From Rhizocola hellebori (GTDB lineage: Bacteria; Actinomycetota; Actinomycetes; Mycobacteriales; Micromonosporaceae), in assembly GCF_016862955.1 (NCBI RefSeq), contig NZ_BONY01000053.1, positions 1-61,571 on the forward strand: a stretch of DNA of 61,571 nt, read 5' to 3'. The position numbers and the translations under genes were made by a program. This document shows, one piece after another, positions 16,101 through 23,163 of this stretch (position 1 is its first letter; each line of letters begins with the position of its first letter). The notes below the pieces were generated by a model, which worked only from the letters and a program-made list of their open reading frames with translations, ran no database searches and was not told the DNA's origin.

Positions 16101-16984
16101 AGCACCTCGGTGTGCCTAAGGTTCTTGCGGCGCAAGGCATCCGCCGTGTCGCGGATCTCGCGCTCGCCGCTGAGGAAGACCAGGATGTCTCCGGGGCGCT
16201 CCCCGCTGAGCTCATCGACCGCGTCGCAGATCGCCTGGATCTGGTCTTCAGACTCCCACGGCCGATAGCGCACCTCCACCGGGTAGGTCCGGCCCGACAC
16301 CTCCACTATCGGGGCGTCGCCGAAATGCCGCGAAAAGCGCTCCGGGTCAATGGTGGCGGAGGTGATGATGACCTTGAGATCGGGGCGTCTTGGGAGCAGC
16401 TGCTTCAGGTACCCGAGAATAAAATCGATATTCAAACTGCGCTCGTGCGCCTCGTCGATAATCAGCGTGTCATATTGCGACAAACTTCGATCGCTGGTGA
16501 GCTCGGCGAGCAGGATGCCGTCGGTCATCAGTTTGACCAGCGTCTGCTCGCTGACCTGATCGGTAAATCGGATCTTCCAGCCGACCGCGCCGCCGAGCGG
16601 CGTCTCCAGCTCCTGCGCGATCCGTTCGGCGACCGTGCGGGCCGCTATCCGCCGCGGCTGGGTGTGCCCGATCAGCCCCTTGATCCCCCGGCCCAGCTCC
16701 AGGCAAATCTTGGGGATCTGGGTGGTTTTGCCCGACCCGGTTTCCCCGGCCACAATGACCACCTGATGATCCCGGATCGCCGCCGCGATCTCGTCTTTCT
16801 TCTGCGCCACCGGCAGGTCATCGGGATATTGGATGCGCGGCACCGACTCCGCCCGCGCCCGCACCCTCTCCTGCGCCGCCTCAATGCCAGCGGGGTCAGG
16901 TCGGCGCGCCAGCCGCAGCTGATCGCGAATCATCAGCCCGGATAGGCGCTCGCTCAGCTCTGGCGTCATCTGCGGCTTCTCCAT
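13193..16984 (-). CDS. hrpA: ATP-dependent RNA helicase HrpA
   Basis: DEAH-box 3'-5' RNA helicase of about 1263 aa, the length of HrpA. Walker A GETGSGKTTQIPKICLE, DEAH box IIDEAHERSLN, SATIDPERFSRHF (motif III) and QRKGRCGRTSDG (motif VI) are all present. After the helicase core come the ratchet and OB-fold regions and the long bacterial C-terminal domain (DUF3418). The ATG at 16984 (MEKPQMTPELSERL) is the likely start; the frame is open to 17098 and no good SD decides it. Confidence 0.92.
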   Translation of the reverse strand: MEKPQMTPELSERLSGLMIRDQLRLARRPDPAGIEAAQERVRARAESVPRIQYPDDLPVAQKKDEIAAAIRDHQVVIVAGETGSGKTTQIPKICLELGRGIKGLIGHTQPRRIAARTVAERIAQELETPLGGAVGWKIRFTDQVSEQTLVKLMTDGILLAELTSDRSLSQYDTLIIDEAHERSLNIDFILGYLKQLLPRRPDLKVIITSATIDPERFSRHFGDAPIVEVSGRTYPVEVRYRPWESEDQIQAICDAVDELSGERPGDILVFLSGEREIRDTADALRRKNLRHTEVLPLFARLSTAEQHRVFQPHTGRRIVLATNVAETSLTVPGIKYVIDPGTARISRYSNRLKVQRLPIEPISQASANQRKGRCGRTSDGICIRLYDENDFEARPEFTDPEILRTNLASVILQMISLGLGDIAAFPFLDPPDRRQINDGLALLEELGALETSTRVAPAGGKGRLTAVGRKLAQLPLDPRLARMVLEADRNGCVRELLIITSALSIQDPRERPTEAEAQATQSHARFKDPESDFGAYLKLWEYLREQQKELSSSQFRKMCKNEYLHYLRVREWQDLQAQLRQVVRGLGFAINTEPAEPLRVHQSLLAGLLSHLGFYDPDKRDYQGARNARFAIFPGSALFRKNPRWVMCAELVETSRLWGRVAAKIEPEWAESLAQHLVKKQYSEPHWEKKQAAVVAYEKVTLYGLPIVVKRKVNYGRIDPVLSRELFIRQALIEGDWETHHKFFQANRDLLEEVEELEHRARRRDILVDDETLYAFYDQRLPADIVSGRHFDSWWKKVGRRTPELLTFTKDLLITKDVSMEDYPSTWDGLQLSYQFEPGQHADGVTVHIPLPLLNQISPDGFEWQVPGLREELVIALIRSLPKAIRRNFVPVPDVARDVLSQISPENGPLLPAMEKELRRLTGVVVPRDSWDFSSVPSHLLMTFKVGEVEGKDLAALKRQLRAEARAEVAAAADDLERHGLTRWDFDELAKLVRRKRGEHEVNAYPALVDEGETVGVAVFDTEGEQWGAMWRGTRKLLRLTAPPPLKAIQGRLSNQAKLALSRNPYGGVAALLDDCVTAAIDKVIIEAGGPAWTAPAFESLAQSARAAVGETLYELLSQLEPILRSWYEIDRKLKSITNVILVRSVSDIRGQLDALVYPGFVAAAGLRRLPDIVRYLRGIELRLSKLESAPQRDRERLLKLDEVLAEYEDYRDTIRPGGPGWDTLQQVRWMIEELRIGTFAQELGTAYPVSDVRIYRTLATIA

Positions 16985-17174
16985 CTCGATGCCCAGCTTA
17001 TTAGCCCACCCCCTCCCCCTTGCCAGCGGTTTTCCCCGCACCCACCGGCGACACCGCCGCGCATGATCCGCGACTTCGAGGGAACCGCAGCTAACCACTC
17101 GGCCACGGCCATATCTCGCCCGAAAACCGCGAGAATCTTGCGCAGTCCTCAGCTCGTTGGCTGCCGGGCGCGGG

Positions 17175-17765
17175 CTAGTTACCGCCGCCCAGAGAGTCGA
17201 TTAGCAGGGCTAGGCGGTGGGCGGCTTGGAACATCTGCTCGGGGCCGGTGCGGTCGGCGTGTAGGTGGGAGAGCATCTCCAGGCCGAGGTAGGTGGCGAC
17301 AGCCGCCGACGCCAGCTCGGGAACGGGGACGATGTCGGCGATCGGCGAGCCGGCGAGCAGCTTGTGGATGACCGACTCGGCGAACTCCTGCCAGCGCGCC
17401 GTTTCCTCCTTCACCTGCGCGGCGAGGCGGGGTGAGGCCACGGCCGCGGCGACCAGCTCCTGTATCGCGGCGATGTGGCCCTCGGCGGTGTCCTCCTCGT
17501 AGAGCGAGCGCAGCCGAATCGCCAGATCGGCTGCGCCCGTGAAGTCTTTCGTCTCCGCCTGGTACCGCTCCAGCCTTCGCGCGCTGGTGAAGCGGGCGGT
17601 CTCGACGAACAGGTCATCGAGGTCGGTGTAGTGGTAGTAGATGACGCCCGGGGCGAACCCGCCGGTCTTGGCGATCGCCCGGGCGGTCGTCTTGCCGTAC
17701 CCCACAGAAGCAAGGGTGTGCACCACGGCCTGAAGCAAACGTTCTTTGGTTTCAGCGCGCGCCAC
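17175..17765 (-). CDS. TetR-family regulator (last gene of carotenoid-type operon)
   Basis: 196 aa. The N-terminal helix-turn-helix TTARAIAKTGGFAPGVIYYHYTDLDDLF is canonical TetR; the C-terminal ligand domain is unassigned. The GTG start follows directly after the TAG of the desaturase gene, so it is the third gene of an operon with the FAD oxidoreductase and desaturase. It is the obvious candidate to bind the 13-bp repeats over the operon start (autoregulation, inferred). Confidence 0.85.
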   Translation of the reverse strand: MARAETKERLLQAVVHTLASVGYGKTTARAIAKTGGFAPGVIYYHYTDLDDLFVETARFTSARRLERYQAETKDFTGAADLAIRLRSLYEEDTAEGHIAAIQELVAAAVASPRLAAQVKEETARWQEFAESVIHKLLAGSPIADIVPVPELASAAVATYLGLEMLSHLHADRTGPEQMFQAAHRLALLIDSLGGGN

Positions 17766-18533
17766 CTAGGGGACCTTTCTGGGCCGGACTCCGGCCGCCG
17801 CGAACATCGGGTCGAGCCGGCGGGACAGCTCGGCGAGCCGGTGGCTGGGCACCTGCGGGTGCAGATGATGCTCAAGATGGTAGGTCAGCTCCAGGAAGAT
17901 CGCCGGAATGATGCGCCCCCGCAGGGTGCGCGTCTGGGTCAGCGGCGTGTCCCCGAAGTCGTGATGTGGCAGGTAAACGGTGAGCAGCGGGTAGACCCAG
18001 CTGCCGGCTATGGCCATCACCGCATAGACCAGGAGCCCGGGGGTAATGGGCCACAGCAACGCCCCGGCGATAACGGCGGTGAACGGCATCGCCGCCTCGG
18101 CGAGGAGCCAGCCCCGGGCGGAGGGGGTGCGCCGCCAGGCCCACCACCACAGCCGTCCCAGGAACACAGGTCCATATACCACTGCGCCGAGGAAGCTCAG
18201 GTGCGCCGGATAACCCTCGGGGTCGTCGTCGCTGGGGAAGGTTCGATGGTGCTGCAGGTGGGTTATCCGATAAGCGTGACCGCTCTCCAGCAACACCAGC
18301 CCGCAGAAGAACAGTGCCCAGTCGGTCTGCCGTGCGTTCAGGCCGATCGCGCGGTGGACGACGTCGTGGGTCACCGTCACCACGGCCACGAAGATGGCGA
18401 ACATGACGATCGGGGTGAGCCACCACCAGCCCAGCCAGGCCACGGTGGCGAAAACGGCCACCCCGGCGAAGGGGCGGGTGAGGGCCACCACCCGTTGGCG
18501 TGGCGAGGTTTCCAGCAGATCCGGCGTAATCAT
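17766..18533 (-). CDS. Membrane di-iron desaturase/ketolase-like protein
   Basis: 255 aa, fatty-acid desaturase/beta-carotene ketolase superfamily. Histidine boxes are HDVVH (56-60), HLQHH (92-96), HHDFG (190-194) and HLEHHLH (219-225), embedded between hydrophobic helices, giving a membrane non-haem di-iron enzyme. The co-transcribed CrtI-like oxidoreductase suggests an isoprenoid or carotenoid-like substrate, but a fatty acyl substrate cannot be excluded. The ATG at 18533 overlaps the upstream stop (ATGA). Confidence 0.8.
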   Translation of the reverse strand: MITPDLLETSPRQRVVALTRPFAGVAVFATVAWLGWWWLTPIVMFAIFVAVVTVTHDVVHRAIGLNARQTDWALFFCGLVLLESGHAYRITHLQHHRTFPSDDDPEGYPAHLSFLGAVVYGPVFLGRLWWWAWRRTPSARGWLLAEAAMPFTAVIAGALLWPITPGLLVYAVMAIAGSWVYPLLTVYLPHHDFGDTPLTQTRTLRGRIIPAIFLELTYHLEHHLHPQVPSHRLAELSRRLDPMFAAAGVRPRKVP

Positions 18534-19996
18534 CTCAGGATCCCCTTCGCGACGATGCGGCTTCCCAGGACACAGGCGACGGTGCCCAAGCCGGGCCAGG
18601 TGGTGTCGCCGACCAGCCACAGCCCGTCGATGCCGATGTCGTGCGGAACCGCCAACTGGTTGGTGTTGCGCAAGGTCTGCCGCACCCCGCCCACCGCTCC
18701 GCGTGGGCGCCAGGTGAAGCGCTCGTAGCTGCGGGGAGTCCCCACCTGGTAGACGACGGCGCGTTCGCCCAGATGGGGGTAGACCCGCTGCGCGCAGCGC
18801 ACCAGATGTTCCCCGAGCTCTTTCTTGCGCTGCTCGTAGTCGGGCCCGTCCCAGCCCTCCAGATCGGTGTGGGTGGAAATCATCACCGCCCGGTGCCTGG
18901 CCGGGGCGCTTTGCAGATCGTCAGGGGCGGAGACGGAGACGAACATGTTGTTGCCCTCGCCCAGCGGGCGGCGGTAGTCCTGCATCAGCTGGTGATGGGT
19001 GAAGTCCTGCCCGGCCACCTCCTCCTGCGGGACGCCGAGGAAGGCCACCACCGCGCCGCCCAGCTCGGGCTCGTCGCGTTTGATGAACCGCCGCAGGCGA
19101 TCAGTCGTCATTGGACAGATCTGCGCGGTCGACGCGATCGGCAGCGAGCTGACGACCTGGCGGGCGCGCCACTCGCCGCGGTTGGTGCTGATGATGAATC
19201 CGGGCTCGACCCGATGCACCCGGCACCCGGCCTGCAACACGCCACCCAGCTCTCGATAGCGGCTGACGAGAAGTTTCCAGAAGCCGTGCATTCCGCCGTG
19301 ATGGCGGGTCAGGCCGGCGCCCCGGATGGTCACGCCGAGCGCGGAATTGATGAGCGGGGCTCGGTCGACGGTGCTGTGCACGGTGTCTTCGACGAGCATG
19401 CCCAACAGCCCGGCCAGGGCGTCTTCCTGCCTCAAACCGAAGCGGCGCAAGGCATCGCCCAGCGTCCAGGTCAGATATCGGGCCAGCGGCAGGTTACCGG
19501 CGCCCAGCGCTCTCAGGTCGGCCCAGAGATCCTGCGGGGTACGGATCGGCAGCTTGATCCCGTTGCGGCTCGCCGCCCAGAACACGCCGGCCAGCCGATC
19601 GAGCAGCGCCCAGAAGGCCACATGACCCGGGCTCGAGCCGAGCGAGCGCAGCCTTTCTTCATGCCATCGGCGCTGGTCCCGGTAGAGGGTGACTTTTCGA
19701 TCGGGCAGCCAGGCCACATAGCCGGGCAGCCGCTCCCCGTTGAGCGCGCCCAGGCCGACCGTCTCCAGGAACTCGCCGCCCACCCCGCCGGGCTCGAAGT
19801 CGACCAGGGTGGTGGCTCCCACATCGAAGGAGAAGCCCTTGTGGCGGAAGTATCCCGCGCATCCACCCGCGTGCCCGTGTGCCTCAAGGACCACTGTGGA
19901 CAGCCCGGCGGCCTGCAACCGCAGCGCGGTGGCCAGGCCGGCCATCCCGCCGCCCAGTACGGCGACCTCAAAGTTCTGAACACTCGTTCTGAACAT
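18530..19996 (-). CDS. CrtI/CrtD-like FAD-dependent oxidoreductase
   Basis: 488 aa. The N-terminal dinucleotide-binding motif VLGGGMAGLATALRLQAAGL and the C-terminal FAD signature IDGLWLVGDTTWPGLGTVACVLGSRI place it in the phytoene-desaturase/carotenoid-isomerase family. No membrane helix. With the desaturase-like gene downstream it probably modifies an isoprenoid. No phytoene synthase or GGPP synthase gene is present in the window, so it is not a full carotenoid cluster. The ATG at 19996 has TATTTT 6 nt upstream (leaderless) and lies inside an operator array. Confidence 0.82.
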   Translation of the reverse strand: MFRTSVQNFEVAVLGGGMAGLATALRLQAAGLSTVVLEAHGHAGGCAGYFRHKGFSFDVGATTLVDFEPGGVGGEFLETVGLGALNGERLPGYVAWLPDRKVTLYRDQRRWHEERLRSLGSSPGHVAFWALLDRLAGVFWAASRNGIKLPIRTPQDLWADLRALGAGNLPLARYLTWTLGDALRRFGLRQEDALAGLLGMLVEDTVHSTVDRAPLINSALGVTIRGAGLTRHHGGMHGFWKLLVSRYRELGGVLQAGCRVHRVEPGFIISTNRGEWRARQVVSSLPIASTAQICPMTTDRLRRFIKRDEPELGGAVVAFLGVPQEEVAGQDFTHHQLMQDYRRPLGEGNNMFVSVSAPDDLQSAPARHRAVMISTHTDLEGWDGPDYEQRKKELGEHLVRCAQRVYPHLGERAVVYQVGTPRSYERFTWRPRGAVGGVRQTLRNTNQLAVPHDIGIDGLWLVGDTTWPGLGTVACVLGSRIVAKGILR

Positions 19997-20008
19997 GCGT
20001 TCAAAATA
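19973..20008 (-). promoter_or_regulatory. 13-bp operator array and -10 of the oxidoreductase operon
   Basis: On the plus strand GTTCTGAAC occurs at 19973-19981 and 19986-19994, with a third half-site GTTCA at 19999-20003, a 13-bp period. Each 9-mer is itself palindromic (GTTC/GAAC), and the spacing also creates TGAAC-N4-GTTCA sites. The array overlaps the TATTTT -10 (complement of 20003-20008) and the first codons of the 19996 gene, ideal for repression by the operon's TetR protein. Confidence 0.65.
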
Positions 20009-20040
20009 GACGCCATGGCTCGTCTAGGCAAGGGGCTGAA

Positions 20041-20409
20041 CTACTCGCCCAGCGCTGAGGTGATCGCGGCCCGCGCCTCCGCGGCGGAGACACCGAGGCG
20101 GCGCGTGGTCGCCACATAGGCCTGCGCCGCATCGGCCAGTCGCTGGCGGATTTCCTTGGGCGCCAAGGGCTTCACCGCGGCCACCGTGGTGCCGTGCCGC
20201 ACCCGGCTGCGGACCAGGCCAGCCGACTCCAGCTCGCGGTAGGCGCGGGCTACCGTGTTGGCGGCCAGGCCGAGGTCGGCGGCGAGCTGACGGATCGTGG
20301 GCAGTTGCGCGTCCTCCGCCAGCGCGCCAGTGATGATCATCGTGGCGAGCTGGGCGCGGATCTGCTCGTAGGGCGGCACCGGGCTGGCCGGGTCCACCTC
20401 AAGCAGCAC
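20041..20409 (-). CDS. GntR-family regulator, YtrA type
   Basis: 122 aa. The winged helix PPYEQIRAQLATMIITGALA, QLPTIRQLAADLGLAANTVA, RAYRELESAGLVRSR is standard GntR, and the short C-terminal region without a sensor domain is the YtrA subtype, which usually controls linked membrane-protein genes. The GTG at 20409 gives VLLEVDPASPVPPYEQI; it overlaps the upstream membrane gene by 11 nt. The 24-bp palindrome upstream of that gene is the likely operator. Confidence 0.85.
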   Translation of the reverse strand: MLLEVDPASPVPPYEQIRAQLATMIITGALAEDAQLPTIRQLAADLGLAANTVARAYRELESAGLVRSRVRHGTTVAAVKPLAPKEIRQRLADAAQAYVATTRRLGVSAAEARAAITSALGE

Positions 20410-21157
20410 GAAGAACCAGCCAGCGCGAGGTTGCCACGGCCCAGCCAAGGATGGCCACCAGCACATAGCCGACGAAAGCCAGCACAGGATCCAGGCCCAG
20501 CTTGAACAGCTGGCCAAGCACGAGGAAGAGGATCAGGGCCGTGCCACCTCCGGCGAGCACGTTGAGCGAACGCGAGCGGATCGCGTCGTCGGCCGCGATC
20601 AGATCGGGTGACCCGGCCGGTTGTGGCCGGTCCAGCACCCGGCGCTGGATCACCAGCACCAGCGCCACGACCGCCAGCGCGCCGACGGTCCACGGGAGAG
20701 TGCGCATCGGGCTGATCAGTCCAATGGGGACGATGAGCACGGCGGCGACGCGAAACAGCGCGCGGCCCGGAGGCGAGACGTAGGTGGACAGCTTGCGCCG
20801 GGTGACGAAGGCCATCCGCTGCGGGCCGGAAGGCGGTGGCAGCACCCGCAACTCCGCGATGAGCGCGCCGGCGAACCATCCCGCCAGCAGCGGCAGCGAG
20901 TTGATGCTGATAGCCGGAAGACCGGTGAGAACCGAAGCCACCACACCCATTGCCAGGCCGAGAGCGCGCCAGCGCCGGGTGGTGGCCAGATAGGCGATGA
21001 CGTGGTTTCCATTGTCGACAGTGATAGCAAGCCGCTGCCGGGTGGAGAAGGCAAGCACCTGGCTGGGGTACACCGGCGAACCCGAGACACGCCAAGCCAT
21101 CCACAGCGGCACGGAAAGCGCCAGCACCAGAAGCTCGGGCAAGAGCATGTCCTGCAT
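20399..21157 (-). CDS. Multi-pass membrane protein of GntR operon
   Basis: 252 aa with about six hydrophobic segments, for example LLPELLVLALSVPLWMAW, ALGLAMGVVASVLTGL, VAAVLIVPIGLIS, WTVGALAVVALVLVI, GGTALILFLVLGQLF and FVGYVLVAILGWAVA. No catalytic motif seen. Cotranscription with a YtrA-type GntR gene suggests a transport or stress-related membrane function. The ATG at 21157 has TACATT 6 nt upstream on the minus strand and no SD. Confidence 0.75.
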   Translation of the reverse strand: MQDMLLPELLVLALSVPLWMAWRVSGSPVYPSQVLAFSTRQRLAITVDNGNHVIAYLATTRRWRALGLAMGVVASVLTGLPAISINSLPLLAGWFAGALIAELRVLPPPSGPQRMAFVTRRKLSTYVSPPGRALFRVAAVLIVPIGLISPMRTLPWTVGALAVVALVLVIQRRVLDRPQPAGSPDLIAADDAIRSRSLNVLAGGGTALILFLVLGQLFKLGLDPVLAFVGYVLVAILGWAVATSRWLVLRAA

Positions 21158-21163
21158 CTCGCC

Positions 21164-21187
21164 AATGTAGCAGACACCTGATACATT
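21164..21187. promoter_or_regulatory. 24-bp palindrome carrying both divergent -10 boxes
   Basis: Ten-bp arms AATGTAGCAG and CTGATACATT (complementary except for one base) flank ACAC. The outer TACATT of each arm is a -10 hexamer for one direction: 6 nt before ATG 21194 on plus and 6 nt before ATG 21157 on minus. Occupation by the linked GntR protein would block both leaderless promoters. Confidence 0.7.
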
Positions 21188-21193
21188 GCCATC

Positions 21194-21700
21194 ATGACCG
21201 AGGCGGGGGTGTGGCAACAGCTCGACTACACGGCCGGTCTTCCGTTGCGCCGCACCAGGAAGAGACTCGCAATAACGTTAATCGCAATCACTGTCGCGGC
21301 GATGGGGCTGGTGGTGGTCTTCCGCTCCGGCGTGATTACGCCCCGCGTCGGCTGGCCCCGGCGCAGCGCGGGCTGGGGTGCCGAGCACGGCCCGGGCCAC
21401 CTCGCGATCGGTCTTCCGGTGGAGAATCAAGGGCTTATCCCGGTCACCATTGTCGGGATTGGACAGAATCTGCCCGGGTTCGAGCTGGAGCCGCCGCAGG
21501 CCGGTCTCTTCCCGGTCACCCTCCAGCCCGGCCAGCAGATCGAGCTCCGAGTCGCTTACCGGGTCACAGATTGCGCGGCCTTCCCGCGGCTCAGTGTGAT
21601 TCCCGTGCAGATACAGCGTTCTTGGGGCACGCAGACCGGCCGGGTCGAGTTCGACGGGCTGCAACACCTAAGCTGCCAAACACCTCTGGACCAGGGCTGA
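21194..21700 (+). CDS. Single-pass membrane protein with extracytoplasmic domain
   Basis: 168 aa: about 22 basic residues, one membrane helix LAITLIAITVAAMGLVVVF, then an extracytoplasmic domain of ~120 aa with a beta-rich pattern (HLAIGLPVENQGLIPVTIVG, LQPGQQIELRVAYRVTDC) resembling an immunoglobulin-like or DUF4352-type fold. Two cysteines could pair outside the cell. No function assigned. Leaderless start at 21194 (TACATT 6 nt upstream) shares an operator with the divergent gene. The 3' end overlaps the convergent TetR gene by 33 bp. Confidence 0.7.
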   Translation: MTEAGVWQQLDYTAGLPLRRTRKRLAITLIAITVAAMGLVVVFRSGVITPRVGWPRRSAGWGAEHGPGHLAIGLPVENQGLIPVTIVGIGQNLPGFELEPPQAGLFPVTLQPGQQIELRVAYRVTDCAAFPRLSVIPVQIQRSWGTQTGRVEFDGLQHLSCQTPLDQG

Positions 21701-22315
21701 GATCTCGTCACGCTTGGCCAGGCTGAACCGGCCCTGGTCCGACAGCAGCCCGCCCATCACCAGGTCGACCTGTTGCGCGGCAATCTCTTCCGGACCCACC
21801 CGGCCCGTCGGGTCGTACCAGGTCCACATCCACTGCACCGAGCCGTAGAACATGAGGGCCATAAGGTTGGCGTCACCGGGCCGGAAGGTCCCGTCGGCCA
21901 TGCCGTCGCGGACCACGCCGGTGACGAGGGCTGAATACTCCGCGCGCAGTTTGCGCGCGTCCTCAAGGGCCGGGCTTTCGCGCAGATGCAGGATCTCGCG
22001 CTGGAAGGCCACCGCCTCGTCGCGATGGTAGGCCTGGTAGAAGACGGCCGCGTAGATGAGCGCCGCGACCCGGTCGGCCGGCTGATCGGTGGCGGCCAGG
22101 ATGCGCTGCGCCTCGTCGAGCCGCTGGCGCATATAACGCTCTTGAAGCTCGCGCAGCAGCTGGTCCTTGGTGCCGAAGTGGTGAACGATGGTGCCTTTCG
22201 ACATTCCCAGCTCCGAAGCGATATCGCCGAAGTTGGTTCGCTCATAGCCGCGTTCGGCCACACTGCGGATGAAGGCGTCAAGAATCTCGTCTCGGCGGCC
22301 GGAGGGTCTAGCCAT
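21668..22315 (-). CDS. TetR-family regulator of the acyl-CoA carboxylase operon
   Basis: 215 aa. Helix-turn-helix TNFGDIASELGMSKGTIVHHFGTKDQLL is typical TetR; the longer C-terminal domain fits acyl-CoA-type ligand sensing (inference). The ATG at 22315 (MARPSGRRDEI) is preferred over ATG 22327 because TATGCT lies 7 nt upstream. It is divergent from the TIGR03084 gene, with a TGACCG-N6-CGGTCA palindrome between, so it probably controls the 22.4-29.3 kb operon and itself. Confidence 0.85.
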   Translation of the reverse strand: MARPSGRRDEILDAFIRSVAERGYERTNFGDIASELGMSKGTIVHHFGTKDQLLRELQERYMRQRLDEAQRILAATDQPADRVAALIYAAVFYQAYHRDEAVAFQREILHLRESPALEDARKLRAEYSALVTGVVRDGMADGTFRPGDANLMALMFYGSVQWMWTWYDPTGRVGPEEIAAQQVDLVMGGLLSDQGRFSLAKRDEISALVQRCLAA

Positions 22316-22332
22316 GCCGGTAAGCATAACTC

Positions 22333-22362
22333 TTGACCGTACGTGCGGTCAGTAACTAGATT
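22333..22362 (+). promoter_or_regulatory. Operon promoter with TetR-type operator
   Basis: TTGACC (22333-22338) and TAGATT (22357-22362) are 18 bp apart, and TAGATT is 6 nt before ATG 22369 (leaderless). The inverted repeat TGACCG-N6-CGGTCA at 22334-22351 covers the -35 and spacer, as expected for repression by the divergent TetR protein. Confidence 0.65.
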
Positions 22363-22368
22363 TGGGCC

Positions 22369-23163
22369 ATGTCCGCCCTCAACGCCGTGCTGGCCGATCT
22401 GCACGCCGAAAGCGACGACCTCGACCAGCGGGTCGCCGCCCTCTCCACCGAGCAATGGGCCACGCTTACGCCCGCCCCCGGGTGGACCATCGCCCACCAG
22501 ATCGCCCACCTCGCCTGGACAGATGAGGTGAGCCTGCTCGGGGTCGTGGATCCGGAACGGTTCGCCGAAGTGCTCGGCGAGGCGGCCGCCGATCCGGGCG
22601 GGTTCGTCGACGCCAGCGCCAACGCGGGCTACACCGCGACCGCTGGGGAGCTTCTTGTCCGATGGCGGGCCGGGCGGGCCGCCCTCGCGGTGGCCCTGGC
22701 CGGGGTTCCTGATGGAACGAAGCTGCCTTGGTTTGGTACCCAGATGAGCGCCACCTCAATGGCGACCGCCCGCTTGATGGAGACCTGGGCGCACGGGCAG
22801 GACATCGCTGACGCTCTTGGCATCCAGCGCGTGCCGACCGCACGCCTCAAGCACATCGCGCGGCTGGCCGTGCGCACCCGCGACTATTCCTTCGGTGTCA
22901 ACGACCTCGCCCCGCCCGGCGGGGAATTCCGCATCGAGCTTGGCGCGCCGAGCGGCGACGAGATCTGGGAGTTCGGCCCGACCGACGCCACCGATCGCGT
23001 GGCCGGCCCGGCGCTCGACCTTTGCCTTCTCGCCACTCAGCGCCGGCACCGCACCGACCTTTCGCTCGTGGCCACCGGCGCCGACGCCGACAGGTGGCTC
23101 GACATCGCCCAGGCCTTCGCCGGCCCGCCCGGACAGGGCCGCACCGCCGGGCAGTTCGCATGA
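22369..23163 (+). CDS. TIGR03084 family metal-binding protein
   Basis: 264-aa DinB-like protein with the mycothiol-dependent maleylpyruvate isomerase N-terminal fold. Metal-site histidines are recognisable in [20 protein letters not shown] and [15 protein letters not shown], and the C-terminal half holds the wHTH-like region [12 protein letters not shown]. The reaction is unknown. It is the first gene of a five-gene operon with an AtuA-like protein, a biotin-dependent carboxylase and an acyl-CoA dehydrogenase, an association I recall from other actinomycetes. Confidence 0.82.
   Translation: MSALNAVLADLHAESDDLDQRVAALSTEQWATLTPAPGWTIAHQIAHLAWTDEVSLLGVVDPERFAEVLGEAAADPGGFVDASANAGYTATAGELLVRWRAGRAALAVALAGVPDGTKLPWFGTQMSATSMATARLMETWAHGQDIADALGIQRVPTARLKHIARLAVRTRDYSFGVNDLAPPGGEFRIELGAPSGDEIWEFGPTDATDRVAGPALDLCLLATQRRHRTDLSLVATGADADRWLDIAQAFAGPPGQGRTAGQFA

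Noticed and set aside
17766-19996. Complete carotenoid biosynthesis cluster
   Set aside because: Only a CrtI-like oxidoreductase and a di-iron desaturase-like gene are present; no phytoene synthase, GGPP synthase or lycopene cyclase gene is in the window.
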